A stretch of 64,000 nt of DNA from Richelia sinica FACHB-800 (GTDB lineage Bacteria; Cyanobacteriota; Cyanobacteriia; Cyanobacteriales; Nostocaceae), in contig NZ_JACJTT010000003.1 in assembly GCF_014698825.1 (NCBI RefSeq), positions 248,001-312,000 on the forward strand, read 5' to 3'. Within the stretch, counting starts at the first letter, position 1, and every line of letters begins with the position of its first letter. The notes beneath the pieces were generated by a model, which had not been told where the DNA came from, searched no databases, and saw only the letters and a program-made list of their open reading frames with translations. Below are positions 37,484 to 47,067 of the stretch, piece by piece. The position numbers and the translations under genes are program-made.

Positions 37484-37942
37484 ATGAACCATGAATATTT
37501 TATGCGCCTAGCCCTAGAACAGGCAAATCAAGGTGATGCACCTTATGGTGCGGTTATCGTCACAGATAATCAAGTAGTAGCTGCTGCTCATAATACGGTG
37601 CTGCAAGACCATGACCCTTCGGCCCATGCAGAAATCAACACCATTCGCTATTTAACTGCTCAACTGCAAAGCCCAAAATTAGATGGCTATCGCATCTATA
37701 CCACCGGTGAACCTTGCCCTATGTGTGCTTCTGCTTGTGTATGGGCCGGAATATCAGAAATTATTTATGCTGTCTCTATTGAAGATTTAATTGCACTCAA
37801 TCAATCACAGATTAATATTTCCTGTGAAGAAGTTATTGCTAAATCAGATAAAACTATCAAGGTCACAAAAGGTGTGTTGAGGGCAGAGGGTTTAAAGCTG
37901 TTTGCACCCAGTTGTAGGAGAGATTCTGAGCAAAATAAATAA
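37484..37942 (+). CDS. Cytidine/deoxycytidylate-type deaminase family protein, probably guanine deaminase, 152 aa
   Basis: Zinc-dependent deaminase fold: HAEIN supplies the zinc ligand and catalytic Glu, and PCPMCASACVWAG the other two ligands. The overall sequence (EQANQGDAPYGAVIVTDNQV, then YAVSIEDLIAL) is closer to bacterial guanine deaminase (GuaD) than to the tRNA adenosine deaminase TadA, which has a different tail. Substrate assignment is therefore tentative. It is monocistronic. Confidence 0.8.
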   Translation: MNHEYFMRLALEQANQGDAPYGAVIVTDNQVVAAAHNTVLQDHDPSAHAEINTIRYLTAQLQSPKLDGYRIYTTGEPCPMCASACVWAGISEIIYAVSIEDLIALNQSQINISCEEVIAKSDKTIKVTKGVLRAEGLKLFAPSCRRDSEQNK

Positions 37943-38371
37943 CTTACTCTTTTCGTACAGCATATTTCTGTGCTAGTTGGGCTAACACTGATGAGATGAA
38001 TAACCGGGCTAGAAGCGATCGCACTCCATTATCATAGAAAAGTAGTTGGTGGTAAATCTTGATACCACCACAACTTACTTTTGCGATTAAAGTACCCTCT
38101 CACCCTCTCAGGCTATTTACCTCGCAGGTTCATGACCTACAAGACACTTACACCCCACCCATTTTTGGAGGACTGTCCATAAACTAAATATGGCTTCAAA
38201 GATGACAAATTAAGTGAGTCAGTCTCGGTTATAAACCGGGACTGTTTTTTATGGATAGAGGCAAGTATTCCCTAGTTCCCATACCATCACTGTCTGTCTA
38301 CCTGTGAGGGTGAATGCCCTACCGTAAATTAAGCATGACAACTTGATTTTTGAGTAGTAATTGAGTAGTAA
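37943..38371. other. Spacer with a possible small RNA ending in a strong terminator
   Basis: About 430 bp. A hairpin GGTGGTA / TACCACC (about 38050-38073), pyrimidine-rich single-stranded segments (CTCTCACCCTCTCAGG) and a strong terminator at 38220-38250 suggest a transcribed non-coding RNA of about 150-250 nt. It is not a tRNA or tmRNA. Confidence 0.4.
38220..38250 (+). terminator. Strong rho-independent terminator
   Basis: CAGTCTCGGTT (38220-38230) and AACCGGGACTG (38234-38244) pair over 11 bases with one G-U and a three-base loop, followed by TTTTTT. It lies 280 bases after the deaminase stop, so it may end a separate small RNA. Confidence 0.85.
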
Positions 38372-40117
38372 TTAATCGTGTGTAATCTTAAATTCATCAA
38401 ATTTAATTACCGGGGAATCAGGCTGACTAGTATCAAAACGATAGCTACTGATTTTGCCTGTACCAGTATCAAAAACGCTGAAAACTGTAATTTCATTACT
38501 GGCAATATAAGGTAATGGTTGATTATTAGTATCTACCAGAGGAGCAATTGTAGGTATAACAGGTTCTAAACCATTAGGGTCGCCGATTTTTGTATATTCT
38601 TCTTGATAACCAATTGGTACTTCTCGCTGTCTATCTTGCCAAGCAGCACCGTAGGAATTACCCACATTAGAAGTCTCTAAAAAGTTCATACCACTAGGAC
38701 TAATAAAGCGGTTCCATAAATGGGAATGCCCATAAAAAACCAACTGTACATTTGCTTGTGCTAACAAGGGAATCACATCACGAATAATATAGTCATCATG
38801 TTGAGGATATTCATACCGAATTGAGGTAATATTTCCTTGATTATCTCGGTCAATCACCTGCACGGGATTAGTATAGGCAGGAACGATATTATCACCCAAG
38901 GTATGGGGCGGATGATGAAACATAACGATTTTATATTTCGCTTGTTGAAACTCTTGACTATTGAGTTCAGCTTTCAACCAATTATATTGTTGGCTGCCTG
39001 CAAAAATTGGTTCATAAATCATCTGTCCATAACCCCAATTCTCAGGATGAGCAAAATCTTTAGACGCTTCTCGATATCTGCCTTTAACATTGGCATCTAA
39101 TTTAGGAGTACGCCACATATTGGTGATATATAAGGACACCAGTCTAATATCACCAAAACTCACAGCATAATAGGTATTACCCCCAAATTGACTTTCAGGC
39201 AGCGTGAAAATTTCTTCGTAAGTATCAGTATTAAAAGAATGATTTTTTGCTGTTATATGCTCATGACGGGGAAATGTATCATTAAATTCACCATCTAAAC
39301 TAGCGACTCTTCCCCAGCGTCCCATAACTTCATGATTACCAATACAGGTAAACATGGGTGCATGTTGAATAATTTTCCCCCCTGTGTAAGTGACTGTCCT
39401 GCCATTTTGAGACATTTGGTAATGAGCGCGACCCTGTAAGCTAGGAAAGAAAGCATTACCTCGATTATCATCAAACCATTCGGAAGCGCGGTCAGGAATA
39501 TTGACTAAATCACCAGCAAAGTACACTCCATCGACTCTTCCTACAGTTTCTACAACCTTTTGCAAGTTGGCCGCGGTCATGGGTTTGAGTTGATGGTCTG
39601 AGGTGAGAAGAATTTTCAATGGTGTTCCTGGTTTTGGGGTGGGTGCAAGGGTAAAAACTTCACTACTGGCAGTAGCCTCATCTTCCCGCACACTGGTAAC
39701 ACTATAGGGAACCCTTTCCCCTGGTACTAACCCTGTAATTGTGGCTTCATGTCGCCAAATGTCGCGTGTGACTGGTTGTTGATAAATTTGGCCTGGTGAG
39801 GTTTGCTGTCCAACTCTAGAGTCTTGGTCTTCTCTGGTGCGGGTGAGTTTGCTAGTTGTTGCTATGGCTGTTTGTTGAAGATGTTGGCCATAGGTGACAA
39901 AATGCTTTTTTCCGCAGAATTCCGTAAACCAAACTACATTGACTGAAGTTTTAGTTGGCAATTGCAAAAACGGGTCGGTGAGCAATTGGGGTACTGAGGT
40001 CATAATCATTGAACCTAAGGAAGGCACACCGTTCAAAGTAAAACATAAAGCTAGTAAAAGTACAGTTATGAAAGAAAAACTTTTTTTAGTTAACCCAGAA
40101 TTTACGCAAAATTCCAT
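38372..40117 (-). CDS. Secreted metallophosphoesterase (purple acid phosphatase-like), 581 aa
   Basis: A signal peptide (FITVLLLALCFTLNGVPSLG) is followed by a fibronectin-type/N-terminal purple-phosphatase domain (about 45-155). The calcineurin-like domain has metal-ligand motifs TSDHQ, FAGDLVN, CIGNHEVMG, MFHHPPHT and YGHSHLWNR. It should hydrolyse phosphate esters or act on extracellular DNA/nucleotides in the periplasm. Pho-box type control is plausible, but I cannot confirm a site. It is monocistronic. Confidence 0.88.
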   Translation of the reverse strand: MEFCVNSGLTKKSFSFITVLLLALCFTLNGVPSLGSMIMTSVPQLLTDPFLQLPTKTSVNVVWFTEFCGKKHFVTYGQHLQQTAIATTSKLTRTREDQDSRVGQQTSPGQIYQQPVTRDIWRHEATITGLVPGERVPYSVTSVREDEATASSEVFTLAPTPKPGTPLKILLTSDHQLKPMTAANLQKVVETVGRVDGVYFAGDLVNIPDRASEWFDDNRGNAFFPSLQGRAHYQMSQNGRTVTYTGGKIIQHAPMFTCIGNHEVMGRWGRVASLDGEFNDTFPRHEHITAKNHSFNTDTYEEIFTLPESQFGGNTYYAVSFGDIRLVSLYITNMWRTPKLDANVKGRYREASKDFAHPENWGYGQMIYEPIFAGSQQYNWLKAELNSQEFQQAKYKIVMFHHPPHTLGDNIVPAYTNPVQVIDRDNQGNITSIRYEYPQHDDYIIRDVIPLLAQANVQLVFYGHSHLWNRFISPSGMNFLETSNVGNSYGAAWQDRQREVPIGYQEEYTKIGDPNGLEPVIPTIAPLVDTNNQPLPYIASNEITVFSVFDTGTGKISSYRFDTSQPDSPVIKFDEFKITHD

Positions 40118-40568
40118 GAATTTAGCAGATTTTAATCGATTAAAATTAAGTAAAAATCAGGTTGATTCTGCATCGCATTTCAGTGTTCATTCGACAAATT
40201 TTCTGGAAAATAAGCTCAGAACAATGAATTTGTATGTATGGTGCTTATTAAGGAAATCATGAAGGATACAGTATTTTTTCTGAAATTATTCATGATGGAT
40301 TTCAGTAAAATTTCTGAATTATGTTTTCCCAAGTTTATCTCACCTAAATAAAAAGCTGTAATTCTTGCTGTATAAGGCTTTTAATTTCTCAACATTATTG
40401 TTTTTGTCGGTTTTACCCATAAAAGAAATTATATTTGTCTTCGCTTATAAGTGAATTGTTAAAGTCTAATGTTTTTTAATTCCCTAGACCTGAAAATCGA
40501 CAAATTTTCCACAATAATGGTTTATAGACAGGATGTAGTGCATTTATCAATTAACAGCCAGGGGATTT
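40118..40568. other. AT-rich spacer, about 450 bp
   Basis: Divergent region between the phosphoesterase gene and the small gene at 40569. No gene or clear hairpin is seen. The promoters of both genes should be here. Confidence 0.45.
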
Positions 40569-40817
40569 ATGATAGATCAAGCCAGATTCTTAGAAATTCT
40601 CACTCATGCTAGGAACAACGTACCCAGTTCCTGGGGAACAACCTCAGAAATGGTGGGTCTGTCTCCTCTCCAAGATGGAACGTGGATGATTAATATTCGT
40701 CACACTAATAGTAATGGGGAAATCTATCATTACAATGCTTGTATTGAAAGTAATTCAACTGCGATGCCCCAAAATTATGTAGGCAGGTTGGAAGAAAAAA
40801 CCTCTGAAGCTAGTTAA
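40569..40817 (+). CDS. Small hypothetical protein, 82 aa
   Basis: A compact protein with balanced composition: MIDQARFLEILTHARNNVPS, then a beta-rich part (DGTWMINIRHTNSNGEIYHY). An AGGGGA ribosome-binding site eight bases before the ATG supports it. I do not recognise the family. It probably folds as a small alpha-plus-beta domain. Confidence 0.6.
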   Translation: MIDQARFLEILTHARNNVPSSWGTTSEMVGLSPLQDGTWMINIRHTNSNGEIYHYNACIESNSTAMPQNYVGRLEEKTSEAS

Positions 40818-40919
40818 GTTTTATTGCTTCCAACCAATCTACAACATCAGGGATTAAGCATCTCTATGATTTTGGAGATGAAAAGAGCCAATAATCTGGC
40901 TGGTATCAATGGGCGCAGA

Positions 40920-41561
40920 CTACAATAACTCAATGTTGGAGAAAATAAATTCCTGTACAGAAATTTTCCCTTCTGTTTCTGTACGAATTTCCCGACGATT
41001 AAGAATGTAATAATTTCCTACTTTTTCATATTCGTCAGTAAATTCACTTCTACCGCCTTTTTGGATACCGGTTGCGGGGTCATGATAAACGGAGTCATAG
41101 GTATGAGACAAATATCCTTCTTGTGTTTCGTGCACACTGAAGGTGTTGATGGTGACGACGACATTATGAATTTTACGGTGAACAAGAGTCACAACATCGT
41201 TACGGACTTTGTATTTGTCTCCGGCTGATTTACCACCCACTAGAATTTCCACAGCCCCGGTTTCGTCAGTATTTCCATAGCTAAAAGTATTTTCGCCGTG
41301 GGTTTGTTCAAAAGTGCGCCGAATGCGGTGAATACCTATTTCCCAAGCTTGAGAGTGGATGGCTTTTTGTGCTGCTTCGTCATCGATTTCGGTAACTTCG
41401 GCTTTGAAATCTGGGTTCAGACGAACTTTAGCGGTTAATACTTTTTCGTCATATTTATATGTGATATCTGCGGTGTAACCAGGGAAATTCTGATCCCAAG
41501 TGTAACGGTTTTCGTAGGCTGCACGGAAAAGTTCTTGGGCGGAAACTTGAGTAACTGTCAT
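40920..41561 (-). CDS. DUF3386 family protein, 213 aa
   Basis: A cyanobacterial and plastid protein family, DUF3386. Features are an N-terminal helical part (SAQELFRAAYENRYTWDQNF), the central PGYTADITYKYDEKVLTAKV and the C-terminal YYILNRREIRTETEGKISVQ. It is predicted soluble and mostly beta. The function is unknown; related plant proteins are chloroplast-targeted, so a photosynthesis-linked role is possible. The gene is divergent from the GAF-LuxR regulator, with 103 bases between. Confidence 0.88.
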   Translation of the reverse strand: MTVTQVSAQELFRAAYENRYTWDQNFPGYTADITYKYDEKVLTAKVRLNPDFKAEVTEIDDEAAQKAIHSQAWEIGIHRIRRTFEQTHGENTFSYGNTDETGAVEILVGGKSAGDKYKVRNDVVTLVHRKIHNVVVTINTFSVHETQEGYLSHTYDSVYHDPATGIQKGGRSEFTDEYEKVGNYYILNRREIRTETEGKISVQEFIFSNIELL

Positions 41562-41664
41562 ATGTTTATCCTATAACTGGGAGCGTTAATAGCGTTTTAG
41601 TGTTGCTGGTATTAGCATAGAGTTAATTCTTGAAGTTCGCATAGTCCCCAACTGGGTACACTTT

Positions 41665-42348
41665 ATGGCTAAAACTCTCCACGCCATTTTTGATGCGATC
41701 GCCAATGTTCAAAATGAGCAAGAATTAAAAGAAGCTCTGATGGACACTATTGGCGAACATTTTGGTGTGCAAGACTGGGGTATTTATCTTTTAGATGACC
41801 AGTTATCAACTGAAATTGAAGTTCCCGAAATTCCTGCTGTCTGTTTAGAAGGTAATCCTGTGGGACGCTATGTTGTAGAACGTCATGCTCCTGCCCATGA
41901 AGAGTTAATCTTATCACCAGGAGACTGGAAAAAGTTTTGCACACGTCATGAACATGTGATGACTGGGCCCATTATTTGTGATGGTCGGTTAGTTGGTACG
42001 CTAAATTTTGCCCGTGACCCTGGTGGTCTTCCTTTTAATGGCAATGATTTAGCTGACCTAAGCGCCTTATGTATTCATTTGTCGGCTAAACTTGCGACTC
42101 TTCGGGCTAAACCCAAAATATTATCACCTGCTGCTAGTTGTCCTCTCACCCCTAGAGAGTTAGAAATTGCTGAATTAGTGGCTCAAGGTTTAACTAATGG
42201 AGAAATTGCTGCTAAATTATGGATTACACAAAATTCTGTCAAACAAGCGTTAAAAAGAATGTTCCGTAAACTGGGGGTTTCTGCCCGTTCAGAAATGGTG
42301 GCTAAGTTACATGGAATCAATCATAGCGCAGTGAATTTAAATAATTAG
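41665..42348 (+). CDS. GAF-LuxR transcriptional regulator, 227 aa
   Basis: A GAF-like sensory domain (about residues 5-148) contains FGVQDWGIYLLDD and RLVGTLNFARDPGG. A LuxR-type helix-turn-helix follows (CPLTPRELEIAELVAQGLTN, then LWITQNSVKQALKRMFRKLG). Cys residues in the GAF part (Cys about 93, 112) could make it redox responsive, but that is inference. It may control its divergent DUF3386 neighbour or the bchE-like gene. A strong hairpin ends the gene. Confidence 0.9.
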   Translation: MAKTLHAIFDAIANVQNEQELKEALMDTIGEHFGVQDWGIYLLDDQLSTEIEVPEIPAVCLEGNPVGRYVVERHAPAHEELILSPGDWKKFCTRHEHVMTGPIICDGRLVGTLNFARDPGGLPFNGNDLADLSALCIHLSAKLATLRAKPKILSPAASCPLTPRELEIAELVAQGLTNGEIAAKLWITQNSVKQALKRMFRKLGVSARSEMVAKLHGINHSAVNLNN

Positions 42349-42655
42349 GGTTTGCAGAAGTTCAGGAGTCAGTAGGGGCGGGTTTACAGATATCATCAAC
42401 TATGAACGAGAATTTTGGTAAACCCGCCCGTGCAGAAGTTCAGAAGTATGGCTAACGCCACGCTGCGCGAACAGAAGATTTTGGTTAAAAGACTATAGGG
42501 GTAATTCTTCAAAATTACCCCTATATTTTGTAGTTGATGAACAACAACTTATTTATACAGCCGTAGATAAGGGAGACAAGGAAAGCAAAGGAAGGGGAAC
42601 AAAGACGACAAGGACGAATATCTTCTTTTTCCTCCCCCTCTCCTTCTGTCACCTA
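42349..42655. repeat. Composite repeat spacer between the LuxR and bchE-like genes
   Basis: It contains an inverted repeat GGCGGGTTTA / TAAACCCGCC (about 42377-42430), a heptamer AGAAGTTC tract, a copy of the CCACGCTGCGCGAAC palindrome half, a terminator (42495-42529), and a diverged copy of the MITE-like repeat that ends in the stop codon of the bchE-like gene. Confidence 0.7.
42495..42529 (+). terminator. Terminator-like hairpin after the LuxR gene
   Basis: ATAGGGGTAATT (42495-42506) and AATTACCCCTAT (42513-42524) pair perfectly over 12 bases with a six-base loop, followed by ATTTT. Confidence 0.75.
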
Positions 42656-42660
42656 CTATA
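42551..42660 (+). repeat. MITE-like dispersed repeat, diverged copy
   Basis: It begins TTATACAGCCGTAGATAAGG and ends CTGTCACCTACTATA, matching the ends of the family; the middle is replaced by a GACAAGGA-rich sequence. The copy ends inside the TAG stop of the bchE-like gene. Confidence 0.5.
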
Positions 42661-44251
42661 CTTGTTCTGGTTCATGATACTCTGGCAGGTCATTTGGTGC
42701 ACCACAAGCAGAAATATTGCCTGAGAAACTCACGTCAGCCATGAGTTCTGGATGTTCTTGTTTGCGTTTAGCAATTTGTTCACGGGTGAGAATCTTGGAT
42801 TTATCAAAACCAAGTTCGATTTCTGTGTGTAAGCCTTTGTATTTAACCCGTTGCAAGTTGTAGAAACGTTTGTTGATGGTGGTTTGGACGAAGGCTTTTA
42901 AACAGCCTAGCAGGTACTTGCGTTTGAATGGGTCTTTGACGAACCAATATTCTATGGTTTTGCGAAGATAAAAACGGGCATAGTTTCGCAACACTCCTTT
43001 AAGAACCTCTTCCCGTTCCATGGCATCGGGCTTCATGATGGGAGTCACAAAGTTATATTGAGAATAATCCCGAACTTCTACGCGATCGCCCAAATCCTGA
43101 AATAATTCTGAAAATGGCCATGGTGTGAACATATTCCAGTTCACCATGTCTGCTTTCCAGTCCAAAGCCATTCTATAGGTTTCCTCAATGGTCTCTGGGG
43201 TTTCGTTCTCTAACCCCATAATAAATTGAGCCTCAGCCACCATACCATTTTGCTTTAACAGTTGAATAGCCCGTTTATTTTGTTCAATTGTGGTTTCTTT
43301 GCGGAACAAATTCAACTTTAATTGGGCTGCGGCTTCTGTTCCCAAGGAAACGTGAACTAGTCCAGCTTTGCGGTAAAGCGGTAGGTCGGCTTCATCTCGC
43401 AAAATATCTGTAACTCTGGTATTAATTCCCCAATGAACACCCAAATTTCTCTCTATTAATTCATTACACAAGGCAATAAATTTGGGCTTGTTAATAGTTG
43501 GTTCTTCATCTGCGAGAATGAAAAAGCCAACTTTGTGTTTTTTCACCAAGATTTCAATTTGGTCAACGAATTGCTTGGGAGTGCTGGAACGGTATTTACG
43601 CCAAAATGCCCACTGGGAACAGAAACGGCAGGTAAATGGACAGCCTCTAGCATAGTTGGGAACAGCCACCCGGACATTGAGAGGAGTATAGATATATTTA
43701 CTCCAATCTAATAAATCCCAATCTGGGGTGAGGGTATCTAAATCAGCAATGGGAGGATGGGCTGGTGTAGCTAAGACTTGACCATCTTCTAGAAAAGCAA
43801 TACCTAATATGTTACGGCGTTCCTCTTGATCTGTACCGCGAGCGATCGCACTTATTAGATTAACAGTAATCTCTTCCCCTTCACCGCGAATAATATAATC
43901 TACCCAAGGGGCTTCGTTGAGAACTTCACTGTACATATAGGTAGGGTGAACCCCACCCATAATGGTCTTAGCCTGAGGGCAAACTTCTTTAACAATTCTC
44001 AGCGTAATCTCGGACTGGTATATCATTGGTGTAATAGCCGTAGCTAACACCACATCCGGCTGATGTTCAGCAATAATTTTTGCTAAAGCATCATCAGGAA
44101 TATAATCCGTCATTGCATCCACAAACCGGATATCTGTAAAACCAGCAGTTTTTAACGCCCCACCTACATAAGGAACCCAACTCGGTGGCCAGTTTCCAGC
44201 AATTTCTGCACCACCCGAATGGTAATTGGGTTGAATCATCATTATTCGCAT
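42656..44251 (-). CDS. BchE-like B12-binding radical SAM protein, 531 aa
   Basis: An N-terminal cobalamin-binding domain is followed by a radical SAM core. The N-terminus (MRIMMIQPNYHSGGAEIAGN) is that of BchE, the oxygen-independent Mg-protoporphyrin IX monomethyl ester cyclase. The radical SAM cysteines are CPFTCRFC, and the C-terminal region (FYLRKTIEYWFVKDPFKRKY) fits BchE too. Cyanobacteria normally use the oxygen-dependent cyclase (AcsF). Homologues of bchE in cyanobacteria have been reported not to be essential for chlorophyll synthesis, so the role here is uncertain: perhaps a low-oxygen or heterocyst backup, or a different substrate. AGGAGG lies eight bases before the ATG. Confidence 0.88.
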   Translation of the reverse strand: MRIMMIQPNYHSGGAEIAGNWPPSWVPYVGGALKTAGFTDIRFVDAMTDYIPDDALAKIIAEHQPDVVLATAITPMIYQSEITLRIVKEVCPQAKTIMGGVHPTYMYSEVLNEAPWVDYIIRGEGEEITVNLISAIARGTDQEERRNILGIAFLEDGQVLATPAHPPIADLDTLTPDWDLLDWSKYIYTPLNVRVAVPNYARGCPFTCRFCSQWAFWRKYRSSTPKQFVDQIEILVKKHKVGFFILADEEPTINKPKFIALCNELIERNLGVHWGINTRVTDILRDEADLPLYRKAGLVHVSLGTEAAAQLKLNLFRKETTIEQNKRAIQLLKQNGMVAEAQFIMGLENETPETIEETYRMALDWKADMVNWNMFTPWPFSELFQDLGDRVEVRDYSQYNFVTPIMKPDAMEREEVLKGVLRNYARFYLRKTIEYWFVKDPFKRKYLLGCLKAFVQTTINKRFYNLQRVKYKGLHTEIELGFDKSKILTREQIAKRKQEHPELMADVSFSGNISACGAPNDLPEYHEPEQV

Positions 44252-45081
44252 AAAATTACCTCCTAATTTTTGCTAGATAAATACCAATTCAATTACTGAG
44301 AAAAAAGGTGTAAATTTTAGATTTATACTGTAGTGATTAGAAAGAAATACTTTTGATTAATAAAAAATCTGGTTTTCTGTGGTAAGATGCCGCATCTATT
44401 AGCATTCTCAAGAATTTTGCAGCATCTAATACCAGAAGCTCAAATAATTTTCTCCCAAGCCTTTTATAAAAATCTGTATCTAAAGCTATATGATTGTTTA
44501 CTTGGATTTTGTTACGTAAAAACACACTCTGAGGAGATAATCAAAAGTCAAAAAATGAAAATATTTGCCAAAATTGGCATACCAAAAATCTGCAACTTTT
44601 ACCTGAAAATCTGAATATATGATTAAGATTTTCTAGGCAATAATTGTGCATTTTCTTGTATAAATACTCAATTAACTAGATAATTGATTATTCAATAACT
44701 TTATAGCGATATAAGATTGAAAAATAAATAAAATTTTCAAAACTTAACTATTCTGGGTTTAATCTTCAAGCTATGTTGTTTGCATTAATTGCGTCAGTAT
44801 ATACCTGAAAAGGTTTAAGTGTAATATTTATATCTTGATAATAAGACCGGATTAAAACCAAGTAGAATGAAGCAATCTCAGTCTCTCCACTTTCCCTTTT
44901 TTAATCTTGACCTACTTATTACCTACTATTTCCCTAATTTTGTGGAAAGAGATGCTGATATATTGGGTGTCCATAACAGCGTTATCAATAGGCTGCGGTT
45001 CATTCTACACCTATGATACAGCGTTTAAATAAAATTTGAGCTAATATAGTAAGTATCTAAATTATTACCTAATATTAAACT
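44252..45081. other. Long AT-rich spacer, about 830 bp
   Basis: No gene, tRNA or convincing hairpin is seen; short frames here are shadows or chance. It marks the left boundary of the DUF4209/PIN accessory module. The promoter of the bchE-like gene should be in the first 100 bases. Confidence 0.45.
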
Positions 45082-47067
45082 ATGATATACCTAAATCCTC
45101 CTCTGAGTAAAGAAGATTTTATAAACTCTGGCTGGAAAGAAGTAATTGATAACAGCGAGAGAAAACTGTGCAACATCTATTATGATAATTTCCGTAGAAA
45201 AGCTCAAGAAATTAAAGATGCAGGAAATGATAGACAATGTGCAGTTTTTGAGATTCTCCAGCGTGTAACTGTTGCTCCAATTCAGTTAGATTTAGATATT
45301 TCATATTCAACATTTTCAGACAGATTTACAGATGAAACCATAGAATTTCTCGCAGAAATTGTTGATGAAGTTTCAGATCCAGAACTGCAAGCCCAAATAG
45401 CAGAAATTCTCTGGTTCAAAGATAAAAAGCGTAATTATAGCATGGGACACTTAGCAGTTCATTCTTATTTAGAATCAGCAAAGAAACTGGAAGATCCTCA
45501 AAAATGGAGTCGTTATTTTGATAGAATTAAAAAATCGCTAACTCTAGGACTTAAAATTAATTATAATCCAGAAATTGTTGTTGAATATATAGATGATGTT
45601 TTAAATCGTTACCAAGGTCAAGATCCGTTATGGCTATCTGTCAAACTTCATGAGCTTTTACAAGAAAAAAAAACCGTAAATTTTCTGCGTAATAAACAAA
45701 TTTTAGATACCCCTAAATATGTTGATTTAGCCAATAAAGGTGCAACTTTTGCTGAATCTAGTGGAGAATGGGACAAGGCTAGAAAATGGTGGGAAATTAA
45801 AGCAAAATGGCATCATATTGAGAAGAATTATGAAAAATTATATAAAGCGAAAATTCTTGGGGCTGAAACTTACATCAAGGAAGCTGAAGATTCTTTAGTT
45901 AAACATCCAACTCCTTACTTAAAAGCATCCCATGATTTACAAAGAGCTTTTGAAGCATTTGAAAGATTAAAGAGTCAAGCTACAGATGAGGAAAGAACCG
46001 TTATAGACACTAAATTAGAAGAAATTCACAAACTTCTTCTTGAATATCAGCAGCAATCATCTAATGAGTTAATAACAATTTATTCTGAGTTTAATATTAG
46101 TGAAGAAATAGAACTAGCTATATCGCAGGTTAAAGGTAAAAAATTCTCAGAAGCAATATTAGCTTTAGCTTTGTTAGGAAGTCCTCAAAAGGTTTTAGAC
46201 CTTCGCCAGATGGCAGAAAAAAATTCTTTGTTATCTCAATTCATGCCAGTAGAGATAAAAAATGATATGGGAAAGATTGTTGCACGTCAACCTATAGAGC
46301 CAGATAAAGCAGAAGAGGCAGTTATATTTGATATGTATAGGATAGCAAATAATGCTCATAGATGTCATGCTCAAGCATTTATTGAACCAGCTAGAAAACA
46401 AATTGTTTTAGAAAACATTACAGGAAAATCAAAAGAAGAAGATAAAATCACGGAAAAAGATTTATTAGAATTAGTTATCAATAATCCTTTTGTTCCAGAA
46501 GGAAGGGAATATTTATTTGCAAAAGGTCTTTATGCTGGGTTAACAGGTGATTTTATCACTGCTACTCATATCTTAATTCCCCAAATTGAAAACTCTGTTC
46601 GCTATTTACTCTCTTCTAGAGGAGCGATAACTTCAGGAATTGATAATAAAAATAATGGCATTCAAAAAGAAGATAATTTAAATTCAACGCTTTATCCTAG
46701 TAAGTATCCAGAAATTACTTCTATTTTTGATGAAGATACACTTTTCGATCTTCAAGGGTTACTGATTGAACATGCTGGTTCAAATTTAAGAAATAAAATG
46801 GCTCATGGTTTAATTAGTGATGATGATTTTTGTAGTTCTACTTTCTCTTATTTATGGTGGTTAACATTACGGTTATGTTTTGGTATAGGAATATTAGTTC
46901 CCCAAGAAATTGTAGAAGAGTCTAACCCTTTTATTAAATTTGCTGGTATGTTTAAAGATGATCCATTATTTGATGAATTTGTCGAAGAAATGGATAAAAA
47001 TCGCCGTGAATTAGATGAAGAAATTGCTGGTTATGAAGCATGTTCAGAAGGGAATAATGTGGCGTGA
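45082..47067 (+). CDS. DUF4209-like protein with C-terminal HEPN motif, 661 aa
   Basis: A large soluble helical protein. Most of it (1-540) has no recognised motif. The C-terminal part matches my memory of DUF4209: FAKGLYAGLTGDFITATHIL, ENSVRYLLSSRGAITSGID and EHAGSNLRNKMAHGLISDDD. The last contains R570-N-K-M-A-H575, the RNxxxH motif of HEPN ribonucleases. The GTG of a PIN-domain gene overlaps its stop (GTGA), so the two are coupled. The arrangement looks like a two-gene toxin-antitoxin or defence module in which either protein could be the nuclease. The gene is AT-rich compared with its core neighbours. Confidence 0.72.
   Translation: MIYLNPPLSKEDFINSGWKEVIDNSERKLCNIYYDNFRRKAQEIKDAGNDRQCAVFEILQRVTVAPIQLDLDISYSTFSDRFTDETIEFLAEIVDEVSDPELQAQIAEILWFKDKKRNYSMGHLAVHSYLESAKKLEDPQKWSRYFDRIKKSLTLGLKINYNPEIVVEYIDDVLNRYQGQDPLWLSVKLHELLQEKKTVNFLRNKQILDTPKYVDLANKGATFAESSGEWDKARKWWEIKAKWHHIEKNYEKLYKAKILGAETYIKEAEDSLVKHPTPYLKASHDLQRAFEAFERLKSQATDEERTVIDTKLEEIHKLLLEYQQQSSNELITIYSEFNISEEIELAISQVKGKKFSEAILALALLGSPQKVLDLRQMAEKNSLLSQFMPVEIKNDMGKIVARQPIEPDKAEEAVIFDMYRIANNAHRCHAQAFIEPARKQIVLENITGKSKEEDKITEKDLLELVINNPFVPEGREYLFAKGLYAGLTGDFITATHILIPQIENSVRYLLSSRGAITSGIDNKNNGIQKEDNLNSTLYPSKYPEITSIFDEDTLFDLQGLLIEHAGSNLRNKMAHGLISDDDFCSSTFSYLWWLTLRLCFGIGILVPQEIVEESNPFIKFAGMFKDDPLFDEFVEEMDKNRRELDEEIAGYEACSEGNNVA

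Noticed and set aside
39894-40262. 122-codon frame antisense to the phosphoesterase N-terminus
   Set aside because: It is a shadow of the signal-peptide coding region on the other strand.
44337-44614. Short frames upstream of the bchE-like gene
   Set aside because: They overlap on opposite strands in AT-rich DNA and have no conserved features.
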